A DNA stretch of 36,266 bases, from the NCBI GenBank assembly GCA_007134735.1, contig SLKG01000131.1, positions 1 to 36,266 on the forward strand, in the 5' to 3' direction. The notes beneath the pieces are model-generated. The model had not been told where the DNA came from, ran no database searches, and saw nothing but the letters and a program-made list of their open reading frames with translations. Position 1 is the first letter of the stretch. Each line of letters opens with the position of its first letter. Origin of the DNA: Kiritimatiellia bacterium. GTDB taxonomy: Bacteria > Verrucomicrobiota > Kiritimatiellia > SLAD01. The position numbers were made by a program, and so were the translations under genes. Below are positions 8,651-17,666 of the stretch, piece after piece.

Positions 8651-10375
8651 TCACCCAATACTCTTCAACACCTTCCACCCTCGCGGCAGAATCTCCACCT
8701 TCCCCGGACTATGATGCATTCCGTCATTCCATATATCCTCGGACCGCTTCCCGACCTTATATCGCACCGGCACATCTGACGCATTGAACACCACAACGAT
8801 CTCCTCGTCTCCATGCGTTCTCTTAAATGCCAACAGGCGTTCATGCCCGGATTTTAACCATCGGAATCCCCCGCGCCGCAACGCGATGCTCTTCCTTCGC
8901 AACTCAAACGCCCTTTGGAAAAACCGGTACAATGCCTTATCGGGTTTGCGCTTCCCCGCCGGACAGGATCCTTTTACGGTCCTGGTTTCCGGTTCGAACC
9001 GGATATCGTCCCACAACATGGGTTGCCGGTTGTCGGGATCGTTGGCCCCCCACATACCCACTTCGGTACCGTAATAGATCATGGGCGCGCCCGGATAGGT
9101 CACCTGGAACATCACGAGCTGGCGCAGGGCCTGCCGTGCCCGTTCGCCCGGTTTGGTCGTCCTGAAGGCCCCGTTGTGCTTTACCCGTGACGCATTGAAA
9201 TAATCCTCCCAGGACTTCTTCGGCACATCGGGGTTCTCCAGCATGGACGCGATGCGCGCCACATCATGCGAATCCAATAGATTTTGCAACACAGGCCATA
9301 CATCCGCCGTATACGCCCGGCGCATGACGTCGAGTCTCCTTTTGAACTGCTCGCTCGAAATCGGTCTTCGGCCCGGCGCAAAGAAATCCACGGACGGATA
9401 CAGCCACATGTAATTCATGACCGCGTCGAATTCATCGCCACGCAACCAAGGGCTTGCCAAGGTAACGATTTCGCCGGTGAGATAGGCCTCGGGATTGATC
9501 GACTTGACCAGTCGCCGCCATTCCTTCCAGAAACCGTGCGGCACGCAGAACGCCACGTCCAACCGCCAACCGTCAATGCCGTCGGATGGATCGCCGTCGC
9601 CGTCCGGATCCATCCAGCGCCGGGTGATATGGAAGATATAATTCCGGACCGGACGCACAAGATTATCACGGGTACGCGCCAATTCAGGAAGAGCCGCATG
9701 GTTAAACCATCCCCGGTATTTGAAGGTCCCATTCTTGTTCCAGCGCTGAATGCGATACCAGTCCCGATAACGGGAGGCCCGTCCATTGTGAAGAATATCC
9801 CGGAATGCGAAAAAAGCGGTCCCTGTGTGATTGAAGACGCCGTCGATGATGATTCGCATGCCGCGCTCATGAATATCGCGGACCAAATCCAGGAAATACC
9901 GGTCGGCCGCCGTCCAGATCCACGTGGCCGGATCCTCCGTTTCCCGGGCTTCCCGTATCGCCCGCAGGTCGCCTTCGCGGTCCGGCCCGAACGTGGGATC
10001 GATATGATGAAAGGAGGACCCGTCATATTTGTGAAGGGACCGTGCCATGAAAATGGGGTTCAGGTAGAGGGCGTTGACGCCGAGATCCTGGAGATAATCC
10101 AGTTTATCGCGGATCCCGATCAAATCGCCGCCATACCGCCGCAGATAAACAGAACGATAAAACGACCCCCGTTTCCTTTCCGATGCCGCCTGCCTGTACC
10201 AATCCATGCCCCAGGGGGACACGCGCCATCCGGGAACGGAATCGGTCGCAATATCCTCGGGGCGCGGATCGTTGTTCGGATCGCCGTTACGAAAGCGCTC
10301 GGGGAATATCTGATACCATATGGCATCCCGGGCCCAGTCTGGAACACCATCCTTTGTTCGCGGTCTGTTCTGCAT
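8651..10375 (-). CDS. GH13 alpha-amylase family protein, neopullulanase/cyclomaltodextrinase-like
   Basis: WARDAIWYQIFPERFRNGDPNNDP, LQDLGVNALYLNPIF, RIIIDGVFNHTG, GIDGWRLDVAF, AYLTGEIV, NLLDSHDVARI, YPGAPMIYYGTEVGMWG. Confidence 0.9.
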   Translation of the reverse strand: MQNRPRTKDGVPDWARDAIWYQIFPERFRNGDPNNDPRPEDIATDSVPGWRVSPWGMDWYRQAASERKRGSFYRSVYLRRYGGDLIGIRDKLDYLQDLGVNALYLNPIFMARSLHKYDGSSFHHIDPTFGPDREGDLRAIREARETEDPATWIWTAADRYFLDLVRDIHERGMRIIIDGVFNHTGTAFFAFRDILHNGRASRYRDWYRIQRWNKNGTFKYRGWFNHAALPELARTRDNLVRPVRNYIFHITRRWMDPDGDGDPSDGIDGWRLDVAFCVPHGFWKEWRRLVKSINPEAYLTGEIVTLASPWLRGDEFDAVMNYMWLYPSVDFFAPGRRPISSEQFKRRLDVMRRAYTADVWPVLQNLLDSHDVARIASMLENPDVPKKSWEDYFNASRVKHNGAFRTTKPGERARQALRQLVMFQVTYPGAPMIYYGTEVGMWGANDPDNRQPMLWDDIRFEPETRTVKGSCPAGKRKPDKALYRFFQRAFELRRKSIALRRGGFRWLKSGHERLLAFKRTHGDEEIVVVFNASDVPVRYKVGKRSEDIWNDGMHHSPGKVEILPRGWKVLKSIG

Positions 10376-10401
10376 GATTTATCCGGCGGCACGGCACCGC
10401 A

Positions 10402-10423
10402 GGTCGGGCATTGTTGCCCGACC
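10402..10423. repeat. Palindrome ggtcgggca-ttgt-tgcccgacc
   Basis: 9-bp perfect arms, 4-nt loop, intergenic. Confidence 0.85.
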
Positions 10424-10503
10424 CATTCACGGCCGCCATTCTCCGTATGGCCAGGCCAATGGTTTACGCCATCAGGCGATCCCGGCCATAACGAGAACGG
10501 CCG

Positions 10504-10525
10504 GGTCAGGCAGGAATGCCTGACC
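10504..10525. repeat. Palindrome ggtcaggca-ggaa-tgcctgacc (REP-like or terminator-like), touching the stop codon of the neighbouring gene
   Basis: 9-bp perfect arms; overlaps the first base of the stop codon (cta, 10525-10527) of the leftward gene. Confidence 0.8.
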
Positions 10526-10938
10526 TACTCGTGCCCCATCAATTCCCGCCTGCTTATCCTCCGGCCGGTTTCAAAATCATAAACCCAAACCGGTTCATCC
10601 TGAATGTGCAGGTACAGTCGGTTGGAATCATCGCTCCAGCGCAATCGTTCCTCCAAATCAACCCGATAGTCGGCCTCAAAAGGTTCCGAAACAAACAGGG
10701 TCTGCCAGAACAGGCCTTCCCTCGCCTGGATTCTGAAATGGTGCCGGATATATTCCATGCGCAGGAGCCGGGCGGACCGTTCGCCATCCGGTGCATCCAG
10801 GCGTTGAACCAGCCAGGTCGGACCCGACATCATCCGGTACCCGACCCAGGTCACCGCCAGAAAAGCCAGCAGGACGATGATCCACCGGGGAACAAGAATG
10901 CTGTCCCGGGCAACAAATTTCTGGAAACTACGAACCAT
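10525..10938 (-). CDS. Small hypothetical protein with one predicted N-terminal transmembrane helix
   Basis: MVRSFQKFVARDSILVPRWIIVLLAFLAVTWVGYRM..., start at about 10938, overlapping the 3' end of rseP. The 11025 start in the ORF track would overlap rseP by about 100 nt. Confidence 0.6.
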   Translation of the reverse strand: MVRSFQKFVARDSILVPRWIIVLLAFLAVTWVGYRMMSGPTWLVQRLDAPDGERSARLLRMEYIRHHFRIQAREGLFWQTLFVSEPFEADYRVDLEERLRWSDDSNRLYLHIQDEPVWVYDFETGRRISRRELMGHE

Positions 10939-12307
10939 CCGTCGGAATTTCGTTTCCTTCCTCTTCCTCGACCGGGGCGATCTCCTCGACATTTCTTCCC
11001 GGGAATAACCCCATGCGATGCACATCGCGGAAGGACAAAAAGATCATCAAGGAGATCAGCAGTATTACAAATATATAGGCCAGTACGGCGGTAACACGGG
11101 GATTGACTTTCCGCCGGGTCACCATTTCCCAAAGCGCAAACAGGATGTGTCCGCCGTCCAGGACCGGGATGGGCAGGAGATTGAGCACCGCCAGGTTGAT
11201 GTTCAACAGGCATGTAAACCAAATGGCCAACATGAAGCTGTTCCGAACCATTTCCCACAGGGCGGACAGTATGAAGACAGGTCCGCCGACGGCTTCCGCC
11301 GCTCTTCCGGTCGTCGCCGGCGTTACCAGCGCCGCCAGGAAACGGAATATCATCGAGGCAATATCGCGAATCTGCTCCGAGGGACGGGGATGCACCTTGA
11401 TGTCATAATCCACGGCCATCCAGCTGAATCCCACCCCGATCAAGGCACGGTCCTCCTCGGGATCGTATGCCGGTGTCACTTCCAGTTCGATCTGATCACC
11501 GTCCCGCAAGATCACCAGGGAAGCGGGTTCTTCCGGATGTCGTGAAACAAGGTCAATCAGGTGCGGAGGACTGTATACCGGCGTCCCTGCAAACGCCACG
11601 ATCCGGTCCCCGTTTCGGACACCCGCCGCCTCGGCGCTGGATCCCGGCAATACCCGGGCCACGTGGCAGTACATGACCATGGATACGCCCGGCAGTTCGC
11701 GCATGCCGTAATCGGTATCCACCGTAGTAAGGTCGATGATTTTTCCGTTGGCCTCGAGCGTGACCGATTCGGCCACGAGCGCAACAATCATCATGATGTC
11801 GTTCCAGTTCCGGACCGGTTCCCCGTTGACGGTTTGAATGACATCTCCGGGCCGGAGGCCTTGCGCATAGGCCTCGCTTTCGGGTTGGACATATCCGACC
11901 ACGCCGCTTTGCTCGTGCGGCGCGGCCGGTTTCCCGAACCAGAAGATCATATACGCGAGAAACACCGCCAGCAGTACGTTGCCCGTTGCCCCGGCCAGGG
12001 CCACCAGGATTCGCCGCCAGGGGGCAACATCGGGTAGTCGAGCGCCTTCCTCATCCCGGCTCTCGGAAATCTGACCGCTCGGATCCATCTGCGGAAGCGC
12101 CACGTAACCGCCAAACGGGAGCCATCCTATTTTGTATACGATTCCGTTTCGCTCCGTCTTCCAGATCGCCTGGCCAAAGCCTATCGAGAACACCTCGATC
12201 TTCAGCCCACACCATCGCGCAACCAGGTAATGCCCGAGTTCATGGACAAAAACGGTCAAAGCGAACAGCAAAACAACCACAACCAATGGATATATAATAT
12301 CAATCAT
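10928..12307 (-). CDS. rseP: RseP-type intramembrane site-2 zinc metalloprotease
   Basis: HELGH near the N-terminus, EVFSIGFG, two PDZ-like segments (GYVQPESEAYAQGLRPGDVIQTVNG; ARVLPGSSAEAAGVRNGDRIVAFAG), NLLPIPVLDGGHILFALWEM. Confidence 0.95.
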   Translation of the reverse strand: MIDIIYPLVVVVLLFALTVFVHELGHYLVARWCGLKIEVFSIGFGQAIWKTERNGIVYKIGWLPFGGYVALPQMDPSGQISESRDEEGARLPDVAPWRRILVALAGATGNVLLAVFLAYMIFWFGKPAAPHEQSGVVGYVQPESEAYAQGLRPGDVIQTVNGEPVRNWNDIMMIVALVAESVTLEANGKIIDLTTVDTDYGMRELPGVSMVMYCHVARVLPGSSAEAAGVRNGDRIVAFAGTPVYSPPHLIDLVSRHPEEPASLVILRDGDQIELEVTPAYDPEEDRALIGVGFSWMAVDYDIKVHPRPSEQIRDIASMIFRFLAALVTPATTGRAAEAVGGPVFILSALWEMVRNSFMLAIWFTCLLNINLAVLNLLPIPVLDGGHILFALWEMVTRRKVNPRVTAVLAYIFVILLISLMIFLSFRDVHRMGLFPGRNVEEIAPVEEEEGNEIPTDGS

Positions 12308-12347
12308 TCCGCCCTCATCTATTCAGCTCGTATCCAAGCCGCCGTCA

Positions 12348-12423
12348 CTGTAGCCGCGCCTGGTAAGGCGTGGCCGTCTTTCCCGATCGGCTCCGCCACC
12401 CCGCAACCGCAGCGCGGCTACAG
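12348..12423. repeat. Intergenic inverted repeat ctgtagccgcgc ... gcgcggctacag
   Basis: 12-bp perfect arms at 12348-12359 and 12412-12423, in the rseP-cdsA gap. Confidence 0.8.
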
Positions 12424-12440
12424 GAATGGCCTCCGCCGTT

Positions 12441-13280
12441 TCAAGCCATACACTTCACAAACACATACAGGACCGGGGCCGCAAACAACAGGCTGTCCAG
12501 AACATCGAGCGCACCGCCCATCCCGTGAATCCAGCGGCCCGAATCCTTGACGTCCGCCGCCCGTTTAATAAACGACTCTCCAAGATCACCCAGGATGCCC
12601 GACACGGCAAGGAGCACGGCCAACACAATCCCCTCCGTCCGGGAGAGGGTTACGGGTCCCAGCGCATGGTCCGTCCACCACAGGTACACCTGGCTCGCGA
12701 TCACCGCCGTCAATACGCCGCCGATACACCCTTCCCAGGTTTTGGCCGGAGAAATGCGGGGAATGAGTTTATGACGGCCCACGGCACATCCGATGAAGTA
12801 TGCGCCGCTATCTGCGAATTTAACAACCACCAACAGATACACAAACAAGGCACGGCCCTCGTGCACTTCCCACGCCATGAGCAGTTTGCCGATGAAATTC
12901 AGCAGAAAAGCCACATACATCACACCGAAAAACGTGGCCGCCATGGCTTCCATCGGACGCTCCGAATCCGGCTTCATGAATTGCCGCAGGAACAGGCCCA
13001 TCAGGATCAGGGCCGTAACACCGGCTTCCACGCCCCCATTGAAAACCCGGTTCCCATACTGCAGGGAAATCCAGGTTGCGGTAATAAGAAGACATCCGCC
13101 CACCAGGCCCGTTACGGGATAATGGGGCACCCGGGCCCGGCCCAATAAGGCATGGTATTCCCACATGCCGACCACGCACACAAACAGCAGAATCGGCAAC
13201 TTCAGAACCGATGGAAGATACAACGCCCCGATCGTTACGGCGACAATGATGAAGGCGCTCAAAAGACGATGCTTTAACAT
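12441..13280 (-). CDS. cdsA: Phosphatidate cytidylyltransferase
   Basis: Multi-TM protein with C-terminal signature region ISPAKTWEGCIGGVLTAV...GILGDLGESFIKRAADVKDSGRWIHGMGGALDVLDSLLFAAP. Confidence 0.93.
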   Translation of the reverse strand: MLKHRLLSAFIIVAVTIGALYLPSVLKLPILLFVCVVGMWEYHALLGRARVPHYPVTGLVGGCLLITATWISLQYGNRVFNGGVEAGVTALILMGLFLRQFMKPDSERPMEAMAATFFGVMYVAFLLNFIGKLLMAWEVHEGRALFVYLLVVVKFADSGAYFIGCAVGRHKLIPRISPAKTWEGCIGGVLTAVIASQVYLWWTDHALGPVTLSRTEGIVLAVLLAVSGILGDLGESFIKRAADVKDSGRWIHGMGGALDVLDSLLFAAPVLYVFVKCMA

Positions 13281-13288
13281 GTCATCCC

Positions 13289-14002
13289 TTACTCGATATT
13301 TCCAAACCGCCGGTGCCGGTGCGCATATTCTTTGAGCGCCTTTTTGAAGGCGTCCTCACGGAAATCCGGCCACAATATATCCGTTACATATAGCTCGGCG
13401 TACGATAACTGCCATAACAAGAAATTGCTGATGCGCATCTCCCCGCTGGTACGAATCATAAGGTCCGGATCCGGAATATCCGGCGCGTATAAATGAGCGG
13501 CCACCGTCTCTTCATCGATCCGCCTGGGATCCAACTCGCCCTTCTTAACCTTTCCGGCCAATTGACGAATGGCATCCACGATCTCCGCGCGCCCCCCGTA
13601 ACTCAGGGCCAGCACAAGGGTTCCCCCGCGGTATGCCTCCGTTTCACGGCCCACCCGTTTCAATTCCTTCTGAATATCTTTCGGTAAATCCGCGATCCGC
13701 CCGATCACCCGCAAACGAATCTTGTTATCATGCAGTTCTTTTTCGTGCTTGCTGAGAAAGATGCGCAGGAGCCGCATCAATCCCCGTATTTCCTCTTTTG
13801 GGCGTATCCAGTTTTCAACGCTGAAGGCGTAGAGCGTCAGGTATTTAACCCCGGCATCCCGGCAGGCCCTTACCACGGCGCGAACGGATTCCGCTCCCAT
13901 CTCATGCCCTTTGGCTCTTGGCAGGCCCCGTTTACGGGCCCATCGGCCATTCCCGTCCATGATGATGGCCACATGCCGTGGGGTTTTAGACCGCTCGGCC
14001 AT
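13289..14002 (-). CDS. uppS: Undecaprenyl diphosphate synthase (cis-prenyltransferase)
   Basis: RHVAIIMDGNGRWARKRGLPRAKGH, YLTLYAFSVENWIRP, DPDLMIRTSGEMRISNFLLWQLSYAELY. Confidence 0.96.
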   Translation of the reverse strand: MAERSKTPRHVAIIMDGNGRWARKRGLPRAKGHEMGAESVRAVVRACRDAGVKYLTLYAFSVENWIRPKEEIRGLMRLLRIFLSKHEKELHDNKIRLRVIGRIADLPKDIQKELKRVGRETEAYRGGTLVLALSYGGRAEIVDAIRQLAGKVKKGELDPRRIDEETVAAHLYAPDIPDPDLMIRTSGEMRISNFLLWQLSYAELYVTDILWPDFREDAFKKALKEYAHRHRRFGNIE

Positions 14003-15290
14003 GAGATTTCAATACCTCCTCGCGGATCAACGAACGTTCCCGCCCCGGACCCACGGATACGAGGTATACCGGGACCCCGGTCAACGCTTCCAGCCGCGCG
14101 ATATAGGCTTGCGCCCGATCCGGAAGTTCCTCGAATCGCTTCACGCCCGTCGTGCTCGTTTTCCAGCCTTCGAAAGATTCATATACCGGTTTACATTGCT
14201 CAAGATCGCGTACCGCGCCGGGTACGGTATCCATGATGCGGCCCCCGCAATCATAGGCCACGCAAATTTGGATCGTATCCACGTCGTCCAACACATCCAG
14301 CTTGGTCAAGGCCCAGTGATCCACCCCGTTGACCATGGCCGAATACCGGGCAATTACGTTATCGAACCATCCGCACCGACGCGGACGACCCGTGGTCGCC
14401 CCGAATTCATTTCCGGCCTTCCGCAAGGCTTCGCCCTCTTCCCCTTCCAGCTCCGTCGGAAACGGCCCTTCTCCCACACGCGTGGTATACGCCTTGATCA
14501 CGCCAATGACCCGGTCAATGCGGTTCGGCGCCAGGCCTCCCCCGGTGCAGGCTCCGCCCGCCGTGGCGCTGGAGGAAGTGACATACGGATAGGTTCCGTA
14601 ATCAATGTCCAGCATCGTACCCTGTGCCCCCTCAAAAAGGATCGCCTCTCCCGCATCCGCCGCGCGGTTAACCAGCACGAGCGTATCGGCAATATACGGC
14701 GCCAATCGCTCCGCCGCCGCCACGTATTCCCGGACCAATTCGTCTTCATCCACAAGCGTCGCCCCCAGGGTTTTGAGCTGACGATTGTAGTCCCGCACCC
14801 GGCGGCGCAGTCGCTCCGGAAAATCCGCCTCCCGAATATCACCCGCCCGAAGACCGGTCCGCGCCGCCTTGTCGGCATACGACGGCCCAATACCCCGCTT
14901 GGTCGTGCCGATCCGGTCGCGCCCCACCGCCTTCCCTTCCCGGTTCTCATCCAGGAAACGGTGATAGGGAAAAATCAGGTGCGCGCGATCACTCAAAAAG
15001 AAACGTCCTTCGACGGAAATCCCCCGCTTTGTAACATCTTCTATTTCAGTAAGTAGCGCCTCCATATCCACCACAACGCCGTGACCGATCACACACTTCT
15101 TGCCCTCGTGGAGAATGCCGGAAGGCAGGAGGTGCAGGACGTATCGCTCCCCTCCTATCTCCACCGTGTGGCCGGCATTGTGACCGCCCTGGTATCGAAT
15201 GATCCAGGCATGTTGCTCGGTCATCAGATCAATGACCTTCCCCTTGCCTTCATCTCCCCATTGCGCCCCGATTAACACCGTATTTGCCAT
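13986..15290 (-). CDS. purA: Adenylosuccinate synthetase
   Basis: MANTVLIGAQWGDEGKGKVIDLMTE, GGHNAGHTV, GTTKRGIGPSYADKAARTGLRAGDI, FEGAQGTMLDIDYGTYPYVTSSSATAGGACTGGGL, TTGRPRRCGWFDNV. 3' end overlaps the uppS start by 17 nt. Confidence 0.97.
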   Translation of the reverse strand: MANTVLIGAQWGDEGKGKVIDLMTEQHAWIIRYQGGHNAGHTVEIGGERYVLHLLPSGILHEGKKCVIGHGVVVDMEALLTEIEDVTKRGISVEGRFFLSDRAHLIFPYHRFLDENREGKAVGRDRIGTTKRGIGPSYADKAARTGLRAGDIREADFPERLRRRVRDYNRQLKTLGATLVDEDELVREYVAAAERLAPYIADTLVLVNRAADAGEAILFEGAQGTMLDIDYGTYPYVTSSSATAGGACTGGGLAPNRIDRVIGVIKAYTTRVGEGPFPTELEGEEGEALRKAGNEFGATTGRPRRCGWFDNVIARYSAMVNGVDHWALTKLDVLDDVDTIQICVAYDCGGRIMDTVPGAVRDLEQCKPVYESFEGWKTSTTGVKRFEELPDRAQAYIARLEALTGVPVYLVSVGPGRERSLIREEVLKSHGRAV

Positions 15291-15371
15291 AATATATCCG
15301 CCGATTGATCGCCTCCCGCCTGCGCGGTCAACGGGTTTTCATACTCAAACACCCACACATCCGTTTCGAAT

Positions 15372-15391
15372 CCCGGGCCTGCCGGCCCGGG
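15372..15391. repeat. Palindrome cccgggcc-tgcc-ggcccggg
   Basis: 8-bp perfect arms with a 4-nt loop, upstream of purA. Confidence 0.8.
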
Positions 15392-15508
15392 GAGCGCGGT
15401 AACCTCCACAGCCCACGCATCCATGGTCAGGGAGCGTAAGACAACGCCCATACCGGGTCAATGTCAAAGCAGAATCCCAACCCCGGTCCATGCCATAATC
15501 TCAATGCC

Positions 15509-16752
15509 CATCCTAATCTTAATCTTAATCTTAATCCTAATCCTAATCGATCCGATCCAGATTCGCCCATTTCGCGGCTTTCACAGCTTTTCCCCCTCCC
15601 CAGCATCCAAATGAGAACCACGAATGGAAGACATCCTTGTCCCAATCATTGTCTTTCGGTGGACGACTACGGCGACGACTACGGTCGACGATTATGTCTT
15701 CACTCGTAATCCGTTATCGTCGCCCGTTATCGTAATCCGAAAAGAGACAGCGATACGATACAGCATCGCGCCTGTTATCCTCCGACAAGGATTAAGACAA
15801 CCTGATCTTTGTCTCAATCCTTGTCCCAATCTTTGTCTTTCGGCGAACGAGAACGGGCGACGAGAACGGTGAACGATTACCGATTTCTTCTCGTAATCCG
15901 TAATCGTCGCCCGTTATCGTAATCCGAAAAGAGACAGCAATACGATACAGCATCGCGCCTGTTTTCCTCCGACAGGATCAAGGCAAGGATTAAGACAAAG
16001 ACGCAAGATTCCTGATCCTTGTCCCATTCTTTGTCTTTCGGCGGACGAGAACGGGCGACGAGAACGGCAGACGATTACCCCACTACTCGTGGTCCGTTAT
16101 CGTAATCCGAAAAGAGACAGCAATACGATACAGCATCGCGCCCGTTTCCCTCCGACAAGGATAAAGACAACCTGATCTTTGTCACAACCCTTGTCCCAAT
16201 CTTTGTCTTTCGGCGAACGACTACGGTCGACGATTATATCTTCACTCGTAATCCGTTATCGTCGCCCGTTATCGTAATCCGAAAAGAGACAGCGATACGA
16301 TACAGCATCGCGCCTGTTTTCCTCCGATGAGGATTAAGACAAGGATTAGGACAAGGATAAAGACAACCTGATCTTTGTCTCAATCTTTGTCCCAATCTTT
16401 GTCTTTCGGCGAACGAGAACGGGCGACGAGAACGGTGGACGATTACCCCCCTACTCGTGGTCCGTTATCGTCGCCCGTTATCGTAATCCGAAAAGAGACA
16501 GGGATACGATTCAGTATCGCGCCTGTTTCTCTTCGACGAGGATTAAGACAAGGATTAGGACAAGGACATAGATAACCTGATCTTTGTCTCAATCTTTGTC
16601 CCAATCATTATCTTTCGGTGGACGACTACGGCGACGAGAACGGCAGACGATTTTACCCCACTACTCGTGGTCCGTTATCGTCGCCCGTTATCGTAATCCG
16701 AAAAGAGACAGCGATACGATACTGCAACGCGCCTGTTTTCCTTCGACAAAGA
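15509..16752. repeat. Intergenic hairpin-repeat array 2 (leader plus about 6 units)
   Basis: 'tccgaaaagagacag' recurs at about 15736, 15923, 16106, 16278, 16487 and 16697 (spacing 172-210). Same unit structure and leader as array 1; begins with (cttaat)n. Confidence 0.88.
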
Positions 16753-17664
16753 TCAGAACGCCAACCGTACATGATCCATATATACGGTCACTTCCTCATC
16801 CGGCTCCGTTACAAACAATCCCCACCGGACGATGTTGCCGATATCCAGCGGTCTTCCGGATGGAGTGATCCATTCGCTCATATCCAGCGCCAGTTCATGG
16901 GATCCCGGTTTCAGCCGTGTATGTTTCTGAAACCGTTCCTCGTAGGGCGGATCCTCGCGGTCATCCACCCGAAACCAGATATCCACGGGTTGTTCCGCCT
17001 CCAGGTATACATCCAGCAAAAGGTGTTTTGCCGGGCGCCAGTCCCCGGGCACATCCACCATGAAGATGCGCGCATACCGCACACCGGGTTTTAATACAAC
17101 CCGCAAGGCCCGGTTCCCCCGCGTGGCATGGCGTTCCACCCGTTCACGCCGTCCATGATTAACGCGCCACCGAGTCAACTCAAGGGGGGATTCGAAGTCG
17201 GCCAGGACGGGAAAGGCTCGCGCGGCCGCCCACCGGTCGGCCAGAACCGCGACAACAGGCACGATGGTGAGCCCGACGATCACGACCGCGCAGACCCGGA
17301 GGCGTCCGTTCACCGGGGAAGGACGGTGCCGGGCATATTGCCACAGAAGCCCAATCATGGCGCCCGCCCATCCCATCAACACGTCGCCGAAATCGGGATC
17401 CCGTCCCGTGAGCGCCTGTAATCCCTCGATGGCGGGCGCCGCGAACAACAAAACCGCCGACACATACAAGAAGCGCCGGCCCGAATACCGGTCTTCGGCC
17501 GGTATCGTCAGCAGGAAAACTGCCATCAGCGCAAAGGCGGGAACATGGGCGAAGTTCCATAGGACACGGACTAGACGGTCTTCTGTTTCGATCGGAAACG
17601 GATAGAGGAGCAACGCCGCCACACCAATCAGCACAACGACGGATGCGGTTCTCTTGAATGACAC
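16753..17664 (-). CDS. VanZ-like membrane protein with C-terminal carbohydrate-binding/beta-sandwich-like region
   Basis: N-terminal hydrophobic helices with VLWNFAHVPAFALMAVFLL and DPDFGDVLMGWAGAMIGLLWQY (VanZ-like); soluble C-terminal half ADFESPLELTRWRV...NRALRVVLKPG...HLLLDVYLEAEQPVDIWFRVDD...VYMDHVRLAF. GTG start 2 nt after the giant ORF's stop codon. Confidence 0.75.
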   Translation of the reverse strand: MSFKRTASVVVLIGVAALLLYPFPIETEDRLVRVLWNFAHVPAFALMAVFLLTIPAEDRYSGRRFLYVSAVLLFAAPAIEGLQALTGRDPDFGDVLMGWAGAMIGLLWQYARHRPSPVNGRLRVCAVVIVGLTIVPVVAVLADRWAAARAFPVLADFESPLELTRWRVNHGRRERVERHATRGNRALRVVLKPGVRYARIFMVDVPGDWRPAKHLLLDVYLEAEQPVDIWFRVDDREDPPYEERFQKHTRLKPGSHELALDMSEWITPSGRPLDIGNIVRWGLFVTEPDEEVTVYMDHVRLAF

Positions 17665-17666
17665 CG

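Noticed and set aside
15511-15550. (cttaat)n tract as a telomere-like or phase-variation repeat
   Set aside because: Short, imperfect and shared with array 1 as a leader start; not in or near a promoter or start codon in a way that supports phase variation.
15509-16752. Possible CRISPR array
   Set aside because: Whole units of about 170-210 bp repeat, with no unique spacers between short identical repeats and no cas genes.
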